From Chryseobacterium vaccae (GTDB taxonomy: Bacteria > Bacteroidota > Bacteroidia > Flavobacteriales > Weeksellaceae), in assembly GCF_009602705.1 (NCBI RefSeq), contig NZ_VSWH01000001.1:2108001-2172000 (forward strand): DNA of 64,000 bases. The letters are read 5' to 3'. A program made the position numbers and the translations under genes. Every line of letters begins with the position of its first letter. The first letter of the stretch is position 1. A model generated the notes under the pieces. That model saw only the letters and a list, made by a program, of their open reading frames with translations. It searched no databases and was not told the origin of the DNA. Below are positions 61,813 through 64,000 of this stretch, in pieces.

Positions 61813-63357
61813 ATGTCGGAAAAGATATTATGGATAGATGATGAAATAGATTTACTAAAGCCCCATATCGTATTTTTAGAAAAAAAAGGTTATCAGGTAA
61901 CGCCTGTTAACAATGTTAATGAGGCTCTGGAACTTATGGATTCAGAAAAATTTGCATTAACATTAATTGATGAAAATATGCCCGGAATTTCCGGACTGGA
62001 GGCTATTCCTATGATCAAAGAGAAAGATAATGCTCTGAAGATCGTTATGGTAACCAAAAGTGAAGAGGAACATATTATGGAAGAGGCTATCGGGTCGCAG
62101 ATTGCAGATTATATTCTAAAGCCTGTAAACCCAAACCAGATTCTATTATCATTAAAAAAGAATCTTCAGCAGGAAAATCTGGTGGAGCAAAAAACAATTT
62201 TACAGTACCAGCAGGAGTTCAGAAACCTGTCTATGGAACTTTCTTACCTGAGAACCTATCAGGAATGGGCAGAATATTATAAAAAGATATTAAGCTGGGA
62301 GATTAAGTTTGATAAGGTAACAGACAATGAATTTGCCGATCTTTTACAGTCTCAGAAAGAGGAGGCTAACATTCAGTTTGCTAAATTCATTGAAAACAAT
62401 TACACAGACTGGCTTACTGATTCTGACAAACCCATTATGAGCCACACACTTTTCAAAGAAAAAGTAAAGCCTGAAGTAGAGAAAGAAAAAGTTCTTCTGT
62501 TAATGGTGGATAATCTCCGTTATGATCAGTGGAAGGTTATTGAACCTCTGTTTACAAAATATTACAATAAAGTATCAGAAGATTATTATTACAGTATTCT
62601 TCCTACAGCAACACAATATGCAAGAAATTCATTCTTTGCCGGGCTGATGCCTTCTGAAATTGAAAAACGTTTTCCGGACAAATGGTTCAATGATAATGAA
62701 GAAGGAAATAAAAACGAATTTGAACGTGATTTCTTAGAAGATCAGATGAAACGAATTGGACTGGGCTCTAAGTCTATGAAATATCTTAAAGTCCTGAATG
62801 CGGATTTTGAAAGAAAGATCTACGATGATTTTAATCAACATAAAAACAACGACCTTCTGGTGATTGTTTACAATTTCATTGATATTCTTTCTCATGCCAA
62901 AACAGATAACCATATTGTAGACCAACTGATCCGTGATGATAAAACATTCAGATCTCTTACCTATAACTGGTTTGAAAATTCTTCTTTGCTGAAGATCGTT
63001 AAATTAGCTGCAGAAAACGGGTATAAACTAGTGATCACTACTGACCACGGAACTGTTTACGTTAAAAAGCCAAGCAAAGTTGTAGGCGACCGTGAGACTT
63101 CTACCAATATCCGTTACAAAACAGGGAAAAGCTTAACGTATGATGACAGCGATGTATGGGCTATCACCAATCCGGAAAAGCTATTCCTTCCTAAAGGAAA
63201 TTTAAGCTCGAAGTATATTTTTGCCAAAAACAATATTTTCCTGGCTTATCCTAAGAATTATAATCACTTTGTGAATTATTATAAAGAGACCTACCAACAT
63301 GGCGGAATATCACTGGAAGAGTGTATTATTCCGATCAGTATTTTAGAACCCAAATAG
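61813..63357 (+). CDS. porX: T9SS regulator PorX (receiver and PglZ-type domains)
   Basis: This 514-residue protein has a receiver domain (1-120, with acidic Asp9/Asp10, phospho-acceptor Asp53 in TLIDENMPG and Lys in YILKPV). A helical linker and an alkaline-phosphatase-fold PglZ domain follow (about 205-514, MVDNLRYDQWKVIEPLF, TTDHGT, ETSTNIRYK). In Bacteroidota PorX with its sensor PorY controls type IX secretion genes, and PglZ supplies phosphodiesterase activity. porY is not in the window. It fits the presence of T9SS cargo genes at 2.7 and 48.4 kb. Confidence 0.95.
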   Translation: MSEKILWIDDEIDLLKPHIVFLEKKGYQVTPVNNVNEALELMDSEKFALTLIDENMPGISGLEAIPMIKEKDNALKIVMVTKSEEEHIMEEAIGSQIADYILKPVNPNQILLSLKKNLQQENLVEQKTILQYQQEFRNLSMELSYLRTYQEWAEYYKKILSWEIKFDKVTDNEFADLLQSQKEEANIQFAKFIENNYTDWLTDSDKPIMSHTLFKEKVKPEVEKEKVLLLMVDNLRYDQWKVIEPLFTKYYNKVSEDYYYSILPTATQYARNSFFAGLMPSEIEKRFPDKWFNDNEEGNKNEFERDFLEDQMKRIGLGSKSMKYLKVLNADFERKIYDDFNQHKNNDLLVIVYNFIDILSHAKTDNHIVDQLIRDDKTFRSLTYNWFENSSLLKIVKLAAENGYKLVITTDHGTVYVKKPSKVVGDRETSTNIRYKTGKSLTYDDSDVWAITNPEKLFLPKGNLSSKYIFAKNNIFLAYPKNYNHFVNYYKETYQHGGISLEECIIPISILEPK

Positions 63358-63392
63358 TTTTTTTCATAGTTTATTTAATTTTGGGTCTGAGG

Positions 63393-63433
63393 GCGGAAAA
63401 AAATCGAATGATTTTTTTCCGCTTCTTTTTTTG
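63393..63433 (+). terminator. Rho-independent terminator after porX
   Basis: A perfect 13-bp stem GCGGAAAAAAATC / GATTTTTTTCCGC with a GAAT loop is followed by a T-run. Confidence 0.9.
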
Positions 63434-63480
63434 CCATTACTTTTAATAGTCTGTCAGAGTTCCTATCTTAGCAGAAGACA

Positions 63481-63704
63481 ATGTTTATTTTTTCGCTGAC
63501 GTATAAAGTTCCTGAACACAATGATTTTCCGGAAAAATATGATCATTCAGGAGATTTCCCTTCCGGAAGAAAAGAGCCGAGAACAGGTGGTATTATTCTT
63601 TGTAATGCCCTTTTTATATTCATCAGACAGCGGATTATAATATTGTGGAATTTATTCCTTCTAAATATGATGAACATTTTAAATTTTTTATAAAAGACGC
63701 ATGA
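63481..63704 (+). pseudogene. Broken YciI-family gene
   Basis: The first ~43 codons encode MFIFSLTYKVPE and SGRKEPRTGGIILCNA, typical of YciI-like small proteins. The frame then breaks near 63608. The other frame continues with PFYIHQTADYNIVEFIPSKY to the stop at 63704, matching the usual YciI C-terminus. Compared with ~95-residue family members, about 10 residues near the middle of the first part and about 13 at the break are missing. The original gene would have overlapped xth by 4 bases. It is probably inactive. Confidence 0.75.
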
Positions 63705-64000
63705 AGTTAATTACCTATAATGTCAACGGAATCAGAGCAGCATTTACCAAAGATTTTTTAGGCTGGCTGAAAACCGCTGATCCGGACATCATCTGTATTC
63801 AGGAAAGCAAAGCAGGAAACGACCAGATTGATATTGAAAGTCTTGAAAAATTAGGCTATCACAGTTATTGGCATTCCGCAGTAAGAAAAGGCTATAGTGG
63901 CGTGGGAATTGCGTCCAAAATCAAACCTTCTCATATTGAATACGGATGCGGAATAGAAAGCTATGATAATGAAGGCAGAATTATACGCGCAGATTTTGAC
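63701..64000 (+). CDS. xth: Exodeoxyribonuclease III, N-terminal part (3' truncated by window edge)
   Basis: The first 100 codons are present. MKLITYNVNGIRAAF with the metal-binding Asn and the catalytic Glu in IICIQESKAG identify the exonuclease III/AP endonuclease family. It repairs abasic sites and 3' ends in DNA. The C-terminal catalytic Asp and His lie beyond the window. It begins within the end of the broken YciI gene. Confidence 0.93.
   Translation, partial: MKLITYNVNGIRAAFTKDFLGWLKTADPDIICIQESKAGNDQIDIESLEKLGYHSYWHSAVRKGYSGVGIASKIKPSHIEYGCGIESYDNEGRIIRADFD

Noticed and set aside
1..64000. tRNA, rRNA, prophage or insertion sequence
   Set aside because: I saw no tRNA-like clover-leaf ends, no rRNA sequence, and no transposase, integrase or phage structural gene.

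Overview
The window is an AT-rich chromosomal segment of a member of the Bacteroidota, most likely Chryseobacterium or a close relative in the Weeksellaceae. The evidence is the TAnnTTTG-type promoters, proteins with type IX secretion (T9SS) C-terminal sorting domains, the T9SS regulator PorX, a fused LpxC-FabZ gene, SusC/CarboxypepD_reg-style outer-membrane barrels and PLP-type arginine decarboxylase. The genus is inferred from protein resemblance. I see no rRNA, tRNA, CRISPR array, prophage or insertion sequence. The gene content is mostly ordinary core and housekeeping chromosome.

Layout: 0-7 kb holds the end of ppk1 coupled to ppx, a short-chain dehydrogenase-like protein with a 50-residue membrane peptide, a 1012-residue T9SS choice-of-anchor I protein, a sirtuin and a DUF3060 protein. 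7.3-13.9 kb is a five-gene efflux operon: a small Cys-rich secreted protein, TolC, an RND pump, a Met-rich adaptor lipoprotein and a Cys-cluster lipoprotein. It looks like metal (copper/silver type) efflux. 14-15.4 kb carries two Fe-S assembly genes (nfu, mrp). 16.4-21.7 kb is a divergent pair, an outer-membrane barrel and a GH92 mannosidase, sharing a 17-bp palindrome. 22-25.7 kb is a tight four-gene run: dicarboxylate/amino-acid symporter, PhyH dioxygenase, PnuC and NadR. 25.9-32 kb has a BON/SH3b pair, a large barrel and a CocE-type hydrolase.

32-43 kb mixes DNA/alkylation repair (AlkB, an AraC-Ogt fusion), polyamine synthesis (arginine decarboxylase and agmatinase), thiamine pyrophosphokinase with cobalamin adenosyltransferase, and DinB with a WYL regulator. 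44-51 kb has an ABC exporter, LptB with an unusual C-terminal extension, HemB, a tiny T9SS sorting-domain-only protein and a NatAB-type ABC transporter. 51.5-59.6 kb is the conserved lipid A block HD-lpxD-lpxC/fabZ-lpxA-(small)-efp-lpxD2-sucD. The window ends with an S41 peptidase, porX, a broken YciI-family gene and the start of xth.

The most distinctive non-coding content is a set of dispersed intergenic repeats. One family of roughly 290 bp occurs as full or partial copies near 1.5, 16.2, 21.8, 29.7, 32.0 and 59.8 kb. There are also several palindromic or inverted-repeat elements and a heptanucleotide tandem array. The genes most worth a second look are the sorting-domain-only T9SS protein, the LptB fusion, the PhyH-PnuC-NadR run, and the efflux operon with its two Cys-rich partners. 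I found no convincing wholly new system. All product names rest on motif recognition without a database search.
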